Positions 27,681-37,828 are shown, numbered from the stretch's first letter. The stretch: 64,000 bases of DNA from Roseibium suaedae (GCF_900142725.1 NZ_FRBW01000003.1:586985-650984); one strand, 5' to 3'. Notes: a model not told the origin generated them from the letters alone. A program made the numbers and translations.

Positions 27681-27722
27681 CCGCCGCCAGAAGTCCTGAA
27701 GACTTCGGCGGCGGATTTTTTT
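27681..27722 (+). terminator. Strong rho-independent terminator
   Basis: CCGCCGCC at 27681-27688 pairs with GGCGGCGG at 27707-27714, and an inner AAGTC/GACTT pair extends the stem. ATTTTTTT follows. It ends the small gene at 27412. Confidence 0.8.
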
Positions 27723-27735
27723 AAGATCAAAGGCC

Positions 27736-29661
27736 TCAGCCGGGAATGTAATCCGCCGTCGGGCCGCGGGTGACAAAGCCGAGATCGTCGGATTCCTTGG
27801 CTGCCCGCAGACGTTCTTCCGCCTCGTCGGCTTCGCGCTGGCGATCCCACATGGAGGCATAGAGACCCTTCTTCGCCAGCAACTCGGTATGAGTTCCACG
27901 CTCGGCGATTTCACCGGCCTGCAGCACGATGATCTGGTCCGCATTGACGACGGTGGACAGCCGGTGGGCGATGACAAGGGTCGTTCGGTTGCGGGAGACC
28001 TGATCAAGAGCCGTCTGGATTTCCCGTTCCGTATGGGTGTCCAGTGCGGAGGTCGCCTCATCCAGGATCAGGATCGGCGGGGCCTTCAGGATCGTGCGGG
28101 CAATGGCAACGCGCTGCTTCTCGCCGCCGGAGAGCTTCAGGCCGCGTTCGCCCACTTCCGCTGAATAGCCTTCCGGCAGCCGTTCGATGAAATCATGGAT
28201 CTGGGCCATGCGGGCGGCGTCCTTCACCTCTGCCTCACTCGCCTCTGGACGGCCGTAGCGGATGTTATAGGCAATGGTGTCATTGAACAGCACCGTGTCC
28301 TGGGGAACCATGCCGATGGCTCCGCGCACGCTTTCCTGCGTGACCGAGCGCACATCCTGTCCATCGATGGACACAGCCCCGCCGGTCACGTCATAGAAAC
28401 GGAACAGAAGCCGCGAGATCGTGGATTTGCCCGCGCCGGACGGGCCGACAATGGCAACGGTTTTGCCGGCGGGTACCTCGAAGCTGATGCCCTTCAGGAT
28501 CGGACGGGCAACGTCGTAGTGGAACTTCACATCGTCAAAGCGGATCGTGCCTTCCACGGCCTTGAGGTCCTGCGCGTCAGAGGCGTCCTGAACTTCCGCC
28601 GGAACGTCCAGCAGGGAAAACATGGATTCGATATCCGCCAGGCCCTGGCGGATTTCCCGGTAGATGAAGCCGATGAAGTTGAGCGGAATGGCAATCTGCA
28701 TCAGCAGCGCATTGATCAGGACGAAGTCGCCGATGGTCTGCTCGCCGCGCTGAACAGCGAGGGCAGAAAGGATCATGCAAGCCGCCGTGCCGACGCCGAG
28801 AATGAATGTCTGGCCAAAGTTCAGCCAGGCGAGCGACGTCCAGGTCCGGGTCGCAGCTTTCTCGTATCGGGCCATGGAAACATCGAAACGGGCGGCTTCC
28901 ATCTTCTCGTTGCCGAAATACTTCACGGTCTCGAAGTTCAGCAGGCTGTCGATGGCCTTGGAATTGGCATCCGTGTCGCTGTCGTTCATCTCGCGGCGGA
29001 TGGCAATGCGCCAGTTGGACGCCTTGATGGTGTACCAGACATAGGCGACGATCATGACTGCGATGATTGCCAGATAGCTGAAGCCGAACTGGTACCAGAT
29101 CACGATGGCCATGATGCCGAATTCCAGCAGGGTCGGAATTCCGTTCAGGATCGTGAAGCGGACGATGGCTTCAATCCCCTTCACCCCGCGTTCGATCACG
29201 CGGCTGAGACCGCCAGTGCGCCGCGCCAAATGAAAGCGCAGGGACAGCTGGTGCAGGTGATGGAAGGTGATGTTGGCAAGCTGGCGGACCGCATGCTGGC
29301 CGACTTGCGCAAACAACGCGTCGCGCAACTGGTTGAAGGCCACCGCAAGCACCCTTGCCGCATTATAGGCAAGAACCAGCATGACAGGCGCGACCAAGAA
29401 GGCAGGCAGATTGTTGCTCTCCCCGGTCAGTGCATCGGAGGCCCAGGCAAAGAAATAGGGTGAGAAAACCGTCACCACCTTGGCGACGATCAGGGCGGCA
29501 ACCGCCAGGAGAACCCGGTTCTTGAGATCTGGACGGTCAGCGGGCCAGATATAGGGCCACAGGTTGACCAGCGTGTTCAGGGTCTTGCCTTCTTCGGCAC
29601 TGACACCCTTGCGGCCAGCCGCCTGCGCGTCGGCGGTCTTTGTCTTGGACGGATCAGTCAA
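27736..29661 (-). CDS. Atm1-type ABC exporter (membrane and ATPase domains fused)
   Basis: The 641-residue half-transporter belongs to the Atm1/HMT1 (ABCB7-like) family, which exports glutathione-linked sulfur or metal species. Six transmembrane helices occupy about residues 45-340, with diagnostic LLNFETVKYFGNE and SLRFHLARRTGGLSRVIERG. The ATPase has GPSGAGKST, LSGGEKQR and LILDEATSALD. I prefer a TTG start at 29661 because GGAG is seven bases upstream and it overlaps the ArsR stop by eight bases; the ATG at 29682 has no visible ribosome binding site. It is co-transcribed with a Cys-rich ArsR regulator. Confidence 0.9.
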   Translation of the reverse strand: MTDPSKTKTADAQAAGRKGVSAEEGKTLNTLVNLWPYIWPADRPDLKNRVLLAVAALIVAKVVTVFSPYFFAWASDALTGESNNLPAFLVAPVMLVLAYNAARVLAVAFNQLRDALFAQVGQHAVRQLANITFHHLHQLSLRFHLARRTGGLSRVIERGVKGIEAIVRFTILNGIPTLLEFGIMAIVIWYQFGFSYLAIIAVMIVAYVWYTIKASNWRIAIRREMNDSDTDANSKAIDSLLNFETVKYFGNEKMEAARFDVSMARYEKAATRTWTSLAWLNFGQTFILGVGTAACMILSALAVQRGEQTIGDFVLINALLMQIAIPLNFIGFIYREIRQGLADIESMFSLLDVPAEVQDASDAQDLKAVEGTIRFDDVKFHYDVARPILKGISFEVPAGKTVAIVGPSGAGKSTISRLLFRFYDVTGGAVSIDGQDVRSVTQESVRGAIGMVPQDTVLFNDTIAYNIRYGRPEASEAEVKDAARMAQIHDFIERLPEGYSAEVGERGLKLSGGEKQRVAIARTILKAPPILILDEATSALDTHTEREIQTALDQVSRNRTTLVIAHRLSTVVNADQIIVLQAGEIAERGTHTELLAKKGLYASMWDRQREADEAEERLRAAKESDDLGFVTRGPTADYIPG

Positions 29662-30103
29662 TAGAGGTCTCCATGGGAGCATCGGCGTCTTTGCCGCAGG
29701 AGTTAGTCGTGCTGTCAGTGCAGCAGGACAGCTGTTCCTGAGCTTCCACTCCGGCCAGAACGGCCTGAAGAAAAGCGGAGGATGCGGCAATGGTCTTTTC
29801 GAGAATGTCCTTGCGGACCTGATAATGGCAGCAGCGGCCGCGGATTTCGCAGGTCACCAGCCTTGCATCCTTCAGCACCTGCAGGTGCTGGGACACGGTG
29901 GATTGAGCCAGGGGCAACCGTCCGACGATATCGCCGCAGCAGGCACCGGGGTTTTCGGAAAGGGAGCGCAGAATGGCAAGGCGCGCAGGATGGCCGAGTG
30001 CCCTGTAGAGACCGGCCAGCTTGTCCTGAACTTCAAAAGCCTGCGAGGCACCACAGACATGCCCTTCGCCCGCACAGCTCTCGCCGGCAGCGTCTTCATC
30101 CAT
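29654..30103 (-). CDS. Cysteine-rich ArsR-family regulator
   Basis: The 149-residue regulator has an ArsR winged helix (ALGHPARLAILRSLSENPGA, STVSQHLQVLKDARLV) and ten cysteines: 10, 17, 55, 56, 85, 91, 92, 127, 128 and 136. The Cys55-Cys56 pair lies just before the recognition helix, near where ArsR binds arsenite, so thiophilic metal or redox sensing is plausible. I chose the ATG at 30103 with GGGAGAG six bases upstream; the frame runs to 30241. A perfect inverted repeat at 30153-30168 is a likely operator. It precedes and overlaps the exporter gene. Confidence 0.85.
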   Translation of the reverse strand: MDEDAAGESCAGEGHVCGASQAFEVQDKLAGLYRALGHPARLAILRSLSENPGACCGDIVGRLPLAQSTVSQHLQVLKDARLVTCEIRGRCCHYQVRKDILEKTIAASSAFLQAVLAGVEAQEQLSCCTDSTTNSCGKDADAPMETSID

Positions 30104-30152
30104 CAATTTCTCTCCCTCACAGGCCTGCAGACATGAAGCCCGCCCGCCATTC

Positions 30153-30168
30153 ATCGTAGATATACGAT
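30153..30168. promoter_or_regulatory. Candidate ArsR operator
   Basis: ATCGTA-GATA-TACGAT is a perfect six-base inverted repeat with a four-base spacer, 50 bases upstream of the ArsR start. Its size and AT-rich centre fit ArsR-family operators. Confidence 0.6.
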
Positions 30169-30255
30169 GGAACTCTGAAATCTCAAGGGTGCGGATGAAA
30201 GCAATTGCGGCAATCACAGATAACAATAGGACGCTTGCCAACCCGGTCCAGTTTC

Positions 30256-30282
30256 CTAATAATTCTTGTTAGTTCCTATTAG
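30256..30282. promoter_or_regulatory. Candidate ParD autoregulatory site
   Basis: CTAATA at 30256 and TATTAG at 30277 form an inverted repeat with TTAGTTC between them, 30-55 bases before the antitoxin start. Ribbon-helix-helix antitoxins commonly bind such sites in their own promoter. Confidence 0.35.
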
Positions 30283-30313
30283 TCGATGGACCCATCTCAT
30301 GAAGCCGTCCCCC

Positions 30314-30574
30314 ATGAAGACCCTGACAGTCTCTCTCTCGGAGCATCAGGTGGAGCAGTTGCAAAGCGCTGTTCAGTCCGGCCTATATGCCTCCAACAGC
30401 GAAGTGGTCCGTGACGCCCTGCGTCTTTGGGAGCAGCGCGAGGAACTCAGAAAGCTTGAACTTGCCCGGCTGAAACGCGCCTATGAAGAGGGGTTGGCAA
30501 GTGGAGAAGGCCGGTCTGTTGACGCCGATACACTGCTGTCAGAACTGAAGGCTGAAGCCCGCTCGCGTGGCTAG
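30314..30574 (+). CDS. ParD-like antitoxin
   Basis: The 86-residue protein is a type II antitoxin of the ParD family. Residues 1-45 form a ribbon-helix-helix (MKTLTVSLSEHQVEQLQSAV, then SNSEVVRDALRLWEQRE), followed by a charged C-terminal tail that would wrap the toxin. Start choice is open: ATG at 30314 opens at the conserved MKTLTVSLS, while ATG at 30299 adds five residues; neither has a clear ribosome binding site. It overlaps the toxin gene by eight bases. Confidence 0.88.
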   Translation: MKTLTVSLSEHQVEQLQSAVQSGLYASNSEVVRDALRLWEQREELRKLELARLKRAYEEGLASGEGRSVDADTLLSELKAEARSRG

Positions 30575-30854
30575 GGTTATCCTCAGCCGGCGCGCAGAAC
30601 AGGATATTAGAGCGATCTGGATGGAGATCGCCCGGGACAACGAGCCCGCAGCCGATAACCTGGTGAGAAGATTTCTGGAAAGGGCAGACCTTGCGGCCAC
30701 TCAGCCCAACATGGGGACACCCAGGCCCGAACTCAGCCCGACGGCCCGCCTTTTGATCGAAGGAAACTATGTGCTGATTTATGAGCCGATGGATTATGGC
30801 ATCCTGCTCATTGCCATAGTCCACGGCGGCCGAAACCCTGACAACTGGCTGTGA
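30567..30854 (+). CDS. ParE-like toxin
   Basis: The 95-residue protein is a RelE/ParE-superfamily toxin; ParE members poison DNA gyrase. Typical features are LSRRAEQDIRAIWMEIARDN near the start, MGTPRPEL in the middle, and YVLIYEPMDYGILLIAIVHG towards the end, ending GRNPDNWL. It starts at a GTG that overlaps the antitoxin stop by eight bases, so translation is coupled. The pair looks intact. Whether it acts on gyrase was not tested. Confidence 0.88.
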   Translation: MARVILSRRAEQDIRAIWMEIARDNEPAADNLVRRFLERADLAATQPNMGTPRPELSPTARLLIEGNYVLIYEPMDYGILLIAIVHGGRNPDNWL

Positions 30855-30897
30855 CCTTCAGAACCCTTCGATTGTAAACGCTGGTGTCCCAAGCCCA

Positions 30898-30915
30898 GCC
30901 GGACAAGTGTCCGGC
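30898..30915. terminator. Possible hairpin terminator between parE and the LysM gene
   Basis: GCCGGACA-AG-TGTCCGGC is a perfect inverted repeat between convergent genes. No clear T-run follows on either strand, so it may be a weak or factor-assisted terminator. Confidence 0.4.
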
Positions 30916-30931
30916 CAGGTCTCAAGGCATC

Positions 30932-32563
30932 TTATTGGGCGGGCTTCCAGTTCAGGTCACCTTCAGGCGTCAGGAACACCTGACCGGGATAGATCAGATC
31001 CGGGTTGCGGATCTGGCCCTTGTTGGCCTGATAGATCGTGGTGTAGCGGAAACCGTCGCCATAGAGGCGGCGGGAGATGTTCCAGAGATTGTCGCCCTTG
31101 CGGATGATGACATTGGGCAGGGTCTTGCCGGCATTGGAGGCATTCGCGCCTTCTGCACCGCCTTCACCAGCCGCTTCCACACGGGTGAGAACAATGGCCT
31201 GCTCCTGCGCCCGCTCAAAGGTGACGGCCGCACGGGCAACAACCGTGTTGCCATCTGCGCCGATCATGTCGGCACGCACTTCAACCGGGCCAGACGCCAG
31301 ATCCATGCCGCCCTCGACCAGCCAGCGGCCATTGTCGCCGACCTTGCCGGAACCAAGCAGGGTATCGCCCACATAGATGCGGACATCGTGACCGGCTTCG
31401 CCGGTGCCTGCCGTGTAGACCTTGCCGCTTTCCGCTTCGACCGCATCGACGGTGACAACGAGATCGGCCTTAGCTGCAGCGGGTGCGGCTGCCGTCTCGG
31501 ACGGCTGGGAAGCCAGAGCGGGTGCTGCCGGAGCTCCGGCAGGCGTCTGAGTCTGGTCTTGGGTCTGGTCCTGGGTCTGGCCTTGCGGCTGAACCGGAGC
31601 GTCTGACGTGGCGGTTGCAGTTGGAGCCGTGGTAGTTGCCTCGGAAGACGCAACAGCAGCAGGCGCCTGCGCGTCGGAACTCCCGGCCTCTGCGGCCTTC
31701 TGGCCGTTACCAGTTTCGATGCCAGAGCCAGAACCTGTGTCCGAAGCAGCGGCTGACGGGGAAGCCGTTGCAGTTGCATCCGGAGATGCCGCGTCAGCCG
31801 GGCCAGACGCAGAAGCAGAGGCCTCAGGCTTGGGATCTGTCACAGGCGCAGAAGCCTCAGGCGCGGCTGCCACCTGCGTTCCGGTGGAAGCATTGGCATT
31901 GACATCGGCTGCGGGGGCTTCAGAGGTGGCGGGCGCGTCCGCTGCGGCGGTCTCCGTTTCCTTTGCGGCGCCGGGAACCTGCAGCACGCTGGACGGCGCA
32001 TCCGGCGAATTCAGAACGACCAGAGGCTGCTGCTTGCCGTCTTCGGGAACCGAGACAGCAAGACGCTGGCCGGAAGCATCTCCAACCGCATTGTCATTCT
32101 CGTCGAGCGCCTGAAGATTGACGTCGTAGTCACCCGGGCTCAACGGCTTGTCCAGAATGATCGACCACTCGCCGTCCTGATTGGCAATGGCCTTGCCGAC
32201 AAGCTTGCCATTGGCCATCAGGCCAACGATTGCGCCCGGATCAGAACGTCCTGCGACCACCGTTTCACCGGTCGGCTCGACACTGACCACATCGAAGCTC
32301 AGGTCACCCTTCTTCGCAGCAGCCGGAACTTCCGTCACGCCCGCATCCTTGTCGGACTTGGCACCCGAACGGGCAATCGAGGTTTCGCCTGAAGAAGAAG
32401 CCGCATCGCCAGTCCCGCCGGACTTTGCCGCATCAGGCGTGGACGCCACCTGCGGCGCGGAAGGCGCATTGCCCTTGTCCCGATATAAATAGGCCGTCAC
32501 AAGCGCTGCGACGCCCACAAGGGCAGCCACCACCAATGTCCGGGTAAGTGCAAGCTTCGTCAT
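30932..32563 (-). CDS. LysM-domain envelope protein with Ig-like modules and low-complexity linker
   Basis: The protein of about 543 residues is anchored by an N-terminal hydrophobic segment (LVVAALVGVAALVTAYLY). A bacterial Ig-like module follows (about 80-180), then a long Ala/Pro/Ser/Thr/Gln-rich linker (about 180-330), a second Ig-like module (about 340-440) and a C-terminal LysM domain (RKGDNLWNISRRLYGDG, YPGQVFLTPEG). The LysM domain would bind peptidoglycan. I chose the ATG at 32563, five bases after GGAAG; ATG at 32575 and an open frame to 32686 are alternatives. It is a typical alphaproteobacterial cell-envelope protein of unclear role. Confidence 0.85.
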   Translation of the reverse strand: MTKLALTRTLVVAALVGVAALVTAYLYRDKGNAPSAPQVASTPDAAKSGGTGDAASSSGETSIARSGAKSDKDAGVTEVPAAAKKGDLSFDVVSVEPTGETVVAGRSDPGAIVGLMANGKLVGKAIANQDGEWSIILDKPLSPGDYDVNLQALDENDNAVGDASGQRLAVSVPEDGKQQPLVVLNSPDAPSSVLQVPGAAKETETAAADAPATSEAPAADVNANASTGTQVAAAPEASAPVTDPKPEASASASGPADAASPDATATASPSAAASDTGSGSGIETGNGQKAAEAGSSDAQAPAAVASSEATTTAPTATATSDAPVQPQGQTQDQTQDQTQTPAGAPAAPALASQPSETAAAPAAAKADLVVTVDAVEAESGKVYTAGTGEAGHDVRIYVGDTLLGSGKVGDNGRWLVEGGMDLASGPVEVRADMIGADGNTVVARAAVTFERAQEQAIVLTRVEAAGEGGAEGANASNAGKTLPNVIIRKGDNLWNISRRLYGDGFRYTTIYQANKGQIRNPDLIYPGQVFLTPEGDLNWKPAQ

Positions 32564-32824
32564 CCGTCTTCCCATCCGCCAGGGGTAAGGCGCTCGTTTC
32601 TTGCGCGAGCTGAAGACCTTTACCCGGCCATCCCATCTGAACCGTGAGCGCTCCAGGGCCCTTGCCCGCGCCCTTCGGGTACGCATTGCCTAAGACGATG
32701 AATATACGCCTTTTTAAGCTGCGGCAAGGAAACGGGCCCGTGTGGTCAAGGCCGATGTGGAACCGGCCCGGAAAGCACTTGCCGCCAGCTTGACCGCAGC
32801 CGTCTGAGGTGCCACAGATTTGGC

Positions 32825-33430
32825 ATGGCAAAACTTGAAAGCGTCTGTGTTTACTGCGGCTCCAGCTTTGGAACCGATGCGGCTTATGAAGCTGCGGCAA
32901 CCCGTCTTGGCCAGCTGATTGCTGGCGAAGACTTGCGTCTTGTCTATGGCGGCGGCGCGGTCGGCCTGATGGGCACGGTTGCGGGAGCAGCCAAGGAAGC
33001 CGGTGGCAAAGTCACCGGAATCATTCCGCATTTCCTGGAAGAACGGGAAAAGATGCTCGAAGGGATCGACGAGCTGATCGTCACCCAGGACATGCACGAG
33101 CGCAAGCAGCTCATGTTCCAGAAGGCTGACGCCTTCATCGCCCTCCCCGGCGGCATCGGCACCTTGGAAGAGGCTGTCGAGATGATGACCTGGGCCCAGC
33201 TCGGCCAGCATCGCAAGCCCGTGGTGCTGGCGGATGTGAACGGCTTCTGGTCGCCCTTGCTCGAACTTCTCGACCACATGCGCAGCCAGGGCTTCATCCG
33301 CCCGGAAACGGAAGTGCCCTATCTCGTCGCCAAGCGAATCGAAGAAGTGATTCCCCTGCTCTGCAAGACGCTGGATTGCGAGGGAACGCCCTGCTCGGAA
33401 GACGTTCTGGAAACCGTCCGCCGCTTCTGA
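32825..33430 (+). CDS. LOG-family nucleotide phosphoribohydrolase
   Basis: The 201-residue Rossmann-fold protein belongs to the LOG (lonely guy) family, once annotated as lysine decarboxylase. The signature PGGIGTLEE near residues 105-113 and CVYCGSSFGTD near the start are diagnostic. Members cleave ribose-phosphate from nucleoside monophosphates, and some make active cytokinins. It is monocistronic, divergent from the LysM gene, and followed by a repeat-rich gap. Confidence 0.92.
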   Translation: MAKLESVCVYCGSSFGTDAAYEAAATRLGQLIAGEDLRLVYGGGAVGLMGTVAGAAKEAGGKVTGIIPHFLEEREKMLEGIDELIVTQDMHERKQLMFQKADAFIALPGGIGTLEEAVEMMTWAQLGQHRKPVVLADVNGFWSPLLELLDHMRSQGFIRPETEVPYLVAKRIEEVIPLLCKTLDCEGTPCSEDVLETVRRF

Positions 33431-33581
33431 ACCGATGCAGGAAGAGCGAAATGACTGAGGACGGACAGCTTCCGTCCTCATATCCAGATTAAGTTGTTCC
33501 GAAGCTGATTCCGGAATGCTGCCTAAAATATTGAAGCAGCGAAACTTTTCTCACTCGACGCATATCTGCCGACGCAAGCGG

Positions 33582-33624
33582 CCATGCTTCGAGACGGACC
33601 TCCGGTCCTCCTCAGCATGAGGGG
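33582..33624 (+). repeat. Intergenic repeat family B, copy 2
   Basis: CATGCTTCGAGACGGACCTC then CGGTCCTCCTCAGCATGAGG matches copy 1 near 14073. It faces copy 3 at 33702. Confidence 0.7.
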
Positions 33625-33701
33625 AGCATGGGCAGCCTTCCTTGCGCCAATGGCGCAAACGCGTTCGAAAAGTTTCCCTTCCCGTGCGCCGTCAACACGC
33701 C

Positions 33702-33746
33702 CTCCCTCATCCTGAGGAACCGCGAAGCGGTGTCTCGAAGGATGGG
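33702..33746 (-). repeat. Intergenic repeat family B, copy 3
   Basis: CCCTCATCCTGAGGAACCGC then GAAGCGGTGTCTCGAAGGATG is the reverse-oriented element. It forms an inverted pair with copy 2. Confidence 0.7.
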
Positions 33747-33776
33747 CGGCAAGCAAGCCTCCCACCCCGGCCGGCC

Positions 33777-34703
33777 TCAGGCCGCAGCCCGCTTGGGAGA
33801 CCGCTTCCAGCGGAGGAGACTATCGCCCGTGAAGATGGCGAGCGCGATCCAGACGATCACGAAAGTCATCAGCGTCGTCGGCATCAAGGGCTCGTTCCAG
33901 ACGAACACCGCCATGATGAAGTGAAGCGAAGGTGCGATATATTGCATCAGGCCAAGCATCACCATGGGCAGACGGCGGGCCCCGGCCGAGAAGAGGATCA
34001 GCGGCACGGAGGTGACAACGCCTGTTCCGACCAACGCGGCCAGCACGGCGGGCTGCCCGAGGGAAAGAGCATCCACACCCCAGGACAGATTGAGCAGGAC
34101 ATAGCCAATCGACAGGGGCAGCAGGAGAACCGTTTCCACCAGAAGGCCCGGCGTCGGGCGCACAGGCGTGACCTTGCGCACATAGCCATAGCCCGCAAAG
34201 GAGAAGGCAAGGACCAGGGAAACCCAGGGCAGGCCACCGGCCAGCACCGCCTGAACGCCAACGCCCAGGACCGCAAGCCCTACAGCCACGCTCTGGGCAC
34301 GTGTCAGCTTCTCGCGCAGCACCACCAGCCCGACCACGACATTGACGAGCGGATTGCAGAAGTAGCCGAGGGCCACATCCAGCACCTTGCCCTGCTCGAT
34401 CGCCCAGATGAAGATCAGCCAGTTGAAGGCGATAAGGCAGGCGGACACGGCCAGAAGACCGACCAGCTTCGGCTCTTTCAGGATCGCTATGAACTCGTCA
34501 AAGCGCCTGCGCACCACCAGAATGATCGTCAGCAGCAGCACGGACCAGATGATCCGGTGCGCCACCACCAGATCCGCCGGAACACTTTCCGTCAGCTTGT
34601 AGTAGGCAGGCAGAAAGCCCCACATGCCATAGGCGCCAAGGGCGCACAGAAGGCCCGTGCGGAATTCGGATCCGTCAGCACCCGTTTGGCTCTTGTCAGC
34701 CAT
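33777..34703 (-). CDS. rarD: RarD/EamA-family permease
   Basis: The 308-residue protein is a ten-helix EamA-type transporter of the RarD subfamily. RarD traits include the N-terminal GAYGMWGFLPAYYKLTESVP, HRIIWSVLLL, WAIEQGKVLDVALGYFCNPL and the late SAGARRLPMVMLGLMQYIAP. RarD was linked to chloramphenicol sensitivity, but substrates are not established. It lies 26 bases downstream of cimA on the same strand, so the two are likely co-transcribed. Confidence 0.88.
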   Translation of the reverse strand: MADKSQTGADGSEFRTGLLCALGAYGMWGFLPAYYKLTESVPADLVVAHRIIWSVLLLTIILVVRRRFDEFIAILKEPKLVGLLAVSACLIAFNWLIFIWAIEQGKVLDVALGYFCNPLVNVVVGLVVLREKLTRAQSVAVGLAVLGVGVQAVLAGGLPWVSLVLAFSFAGYGYVRKVTPVRPTPGLLVETVLLLPLSIGYVLLNLSWGVDALSLGQPAVLAALVGTGVVTSVPLILFSAGARRLPMVMLGLMQYIAPSLHFIMAVFVWNEPLMPTTLMTFVIVWIALAIFTGDSLLRWKRSPKRAAA

Positions 34704-34729
34704 CTGAACCGTCTTTCAAGGCAGATGCC

Positions 34730-36325
34730 TCAGGCAGGATTTGCCTTCAGCAAGGTGTAATTGATGGAATCCACCAGGGCCTGGAACGAGGCGTCGACAA
34801 TGTTGCTCGACACGCCGATCGTGAACCAGCGCCGGTGGGTTCTGGTATCCTGGCTTTCGATCAGAACCCGCGTCACGGCTCCGGTACCACCATTGAGGAT
34901 ACGCACCTTGTAGTCGATCAGCTCCAGACCGTCGATAGCTGTCTGGTATTTGCCGAGATCCTTGCGCAGGGCCATGTCCAGAGCGTTGACCGGACCATTA
35001 CCCTCAGCCACGGACATGCGGGTCTCGCCGTCGATCTCCACCTTCACCACGGCTTCCGAGATGGTGATGAGATCCCCGACCGCATTGAACCGCCGCTCGA
35101 CCATCACCCGGAAGGACGAAACGTCGAAGAAGCGCGGAACCTCGCCCAGCGTCCGGCGAGCCAGAAGTTCGAAGGAAGCGTCCGCGGCTTCATAGGCATA
35201 GCCATCGGCTTCCTTCTGCTTAACCTCGGCCAGAAGCCGGTCGAGGCGCGGATCGCTCTTTTCCACCGTGATGCCGAGACGGGCGAGTTCGCCCAGAAGG
35301 TTGCTCTTGCCCGCCTGGTCAGACACCAGCACCCGGCGTCGGTTGCCAACGCTTTCCGGCGGCACATGCTCATAGGTCTGCGGTTCCTTCAGGATCGCTG
35401 AGGCATGGATCCCGGCCTTGGTGGCAAAGGCGCTGGCGCCGACATAGGGCGCGTGGCGGTTCGGAGATCGATTCAAGATCTCGTCGAAAGCATTGGAAAT
35501 CTGAGTGATTTCCGCCAGCTGCGCCGGAGCGATGGAAAGCTCCAGCTGATCCGCATAGGGCTGTTTCAGCATCAGGGTCGGGATCAGGGTGATCAGGTTG
35601 GCATTGCCGCAGCGCTCACCGATCCCGTTCAGCGTGCCCTGGATCTGGCGCACACCGGCATCAACAGCGGCCAGTGCATTGGCCACCGCATGGCCCGTAT
35701 CATCATGGGTGTGAATCCCTAAATGATCGCCCGGCACCACTTCCCGGACCTTCGCGACAATGGCTTTCACTTCATCCGGCAGCGTGCCGCCATTGGTATC
35801 GCACAGAACCACCCAGCGGGCACCGGCCTGATAGGCGGTGCGGGCGCAGGCCAGCGCATAGTCCGGGTTGGCCTTGAACCCGTCGAAGAAATGCTCGCAA
35901 TCGATCATCGCTTCCTTGCCGGCAGCGACGGCGGACTTCACCGTGTCCTCGATGCTTTCCAGATTTTCCTCGTTGGTGCAGCCCAGCGCTACATCCACGT
36001 GGTAGTCCCAGGCCTTGGCAACGAAACAGCAGGCGTCTGAGGAAGCTGCCAGAACCTGCTGCAGCCCCGGATCATTGGAGGCGGAGCGCCCTGCCCGTTT
36101 GGTCATGCCGAAGGCCGTGAAGGTTGCCTTCTGGGTCCGCTTCTCGCTGAAGAACTCCGTATCCGTCGGGTTTGCCCCCGGATAGCCACCCTCCACATAG
36201 TCCACGCCCAGGCGGTCGAGCAGCTCGGCAATGACCACCTTTTCCGTCACGGAGAAGTCGATGCCGCTCGTCTGAGCCCCATCGCGAAGGGTCGTGTCGA
36301 AGAGGTAGAGCCGTTCCTTGGTCAT
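34730..36325 (-). CDS. cimA: (R)-citramalate synthase
   Basis: The 531-residue enzyme condenses pyruvate and acetyl-CoA to citramalate, an entry to isoleucine without threonine. The HMGL-like catalytic domain shows LFDTTLRDGAQTSGIDFS at residues 8-25 and HTHDDTGHAVANALAAVDAG with GTLNGIGERCGNANL near 210-245. The C-terminal 150 residues form the LeuA allosteric domain. CimA-type length and the GAQTSG variant distinguish it from isopropylmalate synthase. It heads a likely cimA-rarD transcript. Confidence 0.92.
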   Translation of the reverse strand: MTKERLYLFDTTLRDGAQTSGIDFSVTEKVVIAELLDRLGVDYVEGGYPGANPTDTEFFSEKRTQKATFTAFGMTKRAGRSASNDPGLQQVLAASSDACCFVAKAWDYHVDVALGCTNEENLESIEDTVKSAVAAGKEAMIDCEHFFDGFKANPDYALACARTAYQAGARWVVLCDTNGGTLPDEVKAIVAKVREVVPGDHLGIHTHDDTGHAVANALAAVDAGVRQIQGTLNGIGERCGNANLITLIPTLMLKQPYADQLELSIAPAQLAEITQISNAFDEILNRSPNRHAPYVGASAFATKAGIHASAILKEPQTYEHVPPESVGNRRRVLVSDQAGKSNLLGELARLGITVEKSDPRLDRLLAEVKQKEADGYAYEAADASFELLARRTLGEVPRFFDVSSFRVMVERRFNAVGDLITISEAVVKVEIDGETRMSVAEGNGPVNALDMALRKDLGKYQTAIDGLELIDYKVRILNGGTGAVTRVLIESQDTRTHRRWFTIGVSSNIVDASFQALVDSINYTLLKANPA

Positions 36326-36392
36326 GGTCTAATGCCTGCGTGTTTCCGCCCGAAGGCTTATCGTTATCTGTTCTGGATCGTCTGAAGAAAGA

Positions 36393-37824
<1,432 letters not shown>

Positions 37825-37828
<4 letters not shown>

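Larger units (their letters stand above)
33431..33776. other. Intergenic region with an inverted pair of family B repeats
   Basis: The 346-base gap between LOG and rarD holds two family B copies facing each other (33582-33624 and 33702-33746). No gene is supported, although frames run through it. Confidence 0.65.

Noticed and set aside
27561..28061. Minus-strand frame of 166 codons overlapping the Atm1-type gene
   Set aside because: It lies in an alternative frame of the exporter's ATPase domain and runs through the strong terminator region.
30314..30854. Toxin-antitoxin pair as part of a mobile island
   Set aside because: No integrase, direct repeats or base-composition shift is visible around ParD/ParE, and neighbours are chromosomal.
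33642..34760. Plus-strand 372-codon frame across family B repeats and rarD
   Set aside because: It begins in a repeat and lies opposite the clear RarD transporter.
34730..36325. 2-isopropylmalate synthase
   Set aside because: The N-terminal GAQTSG motif and overall length fit citramalate synthase rather than LeuA.
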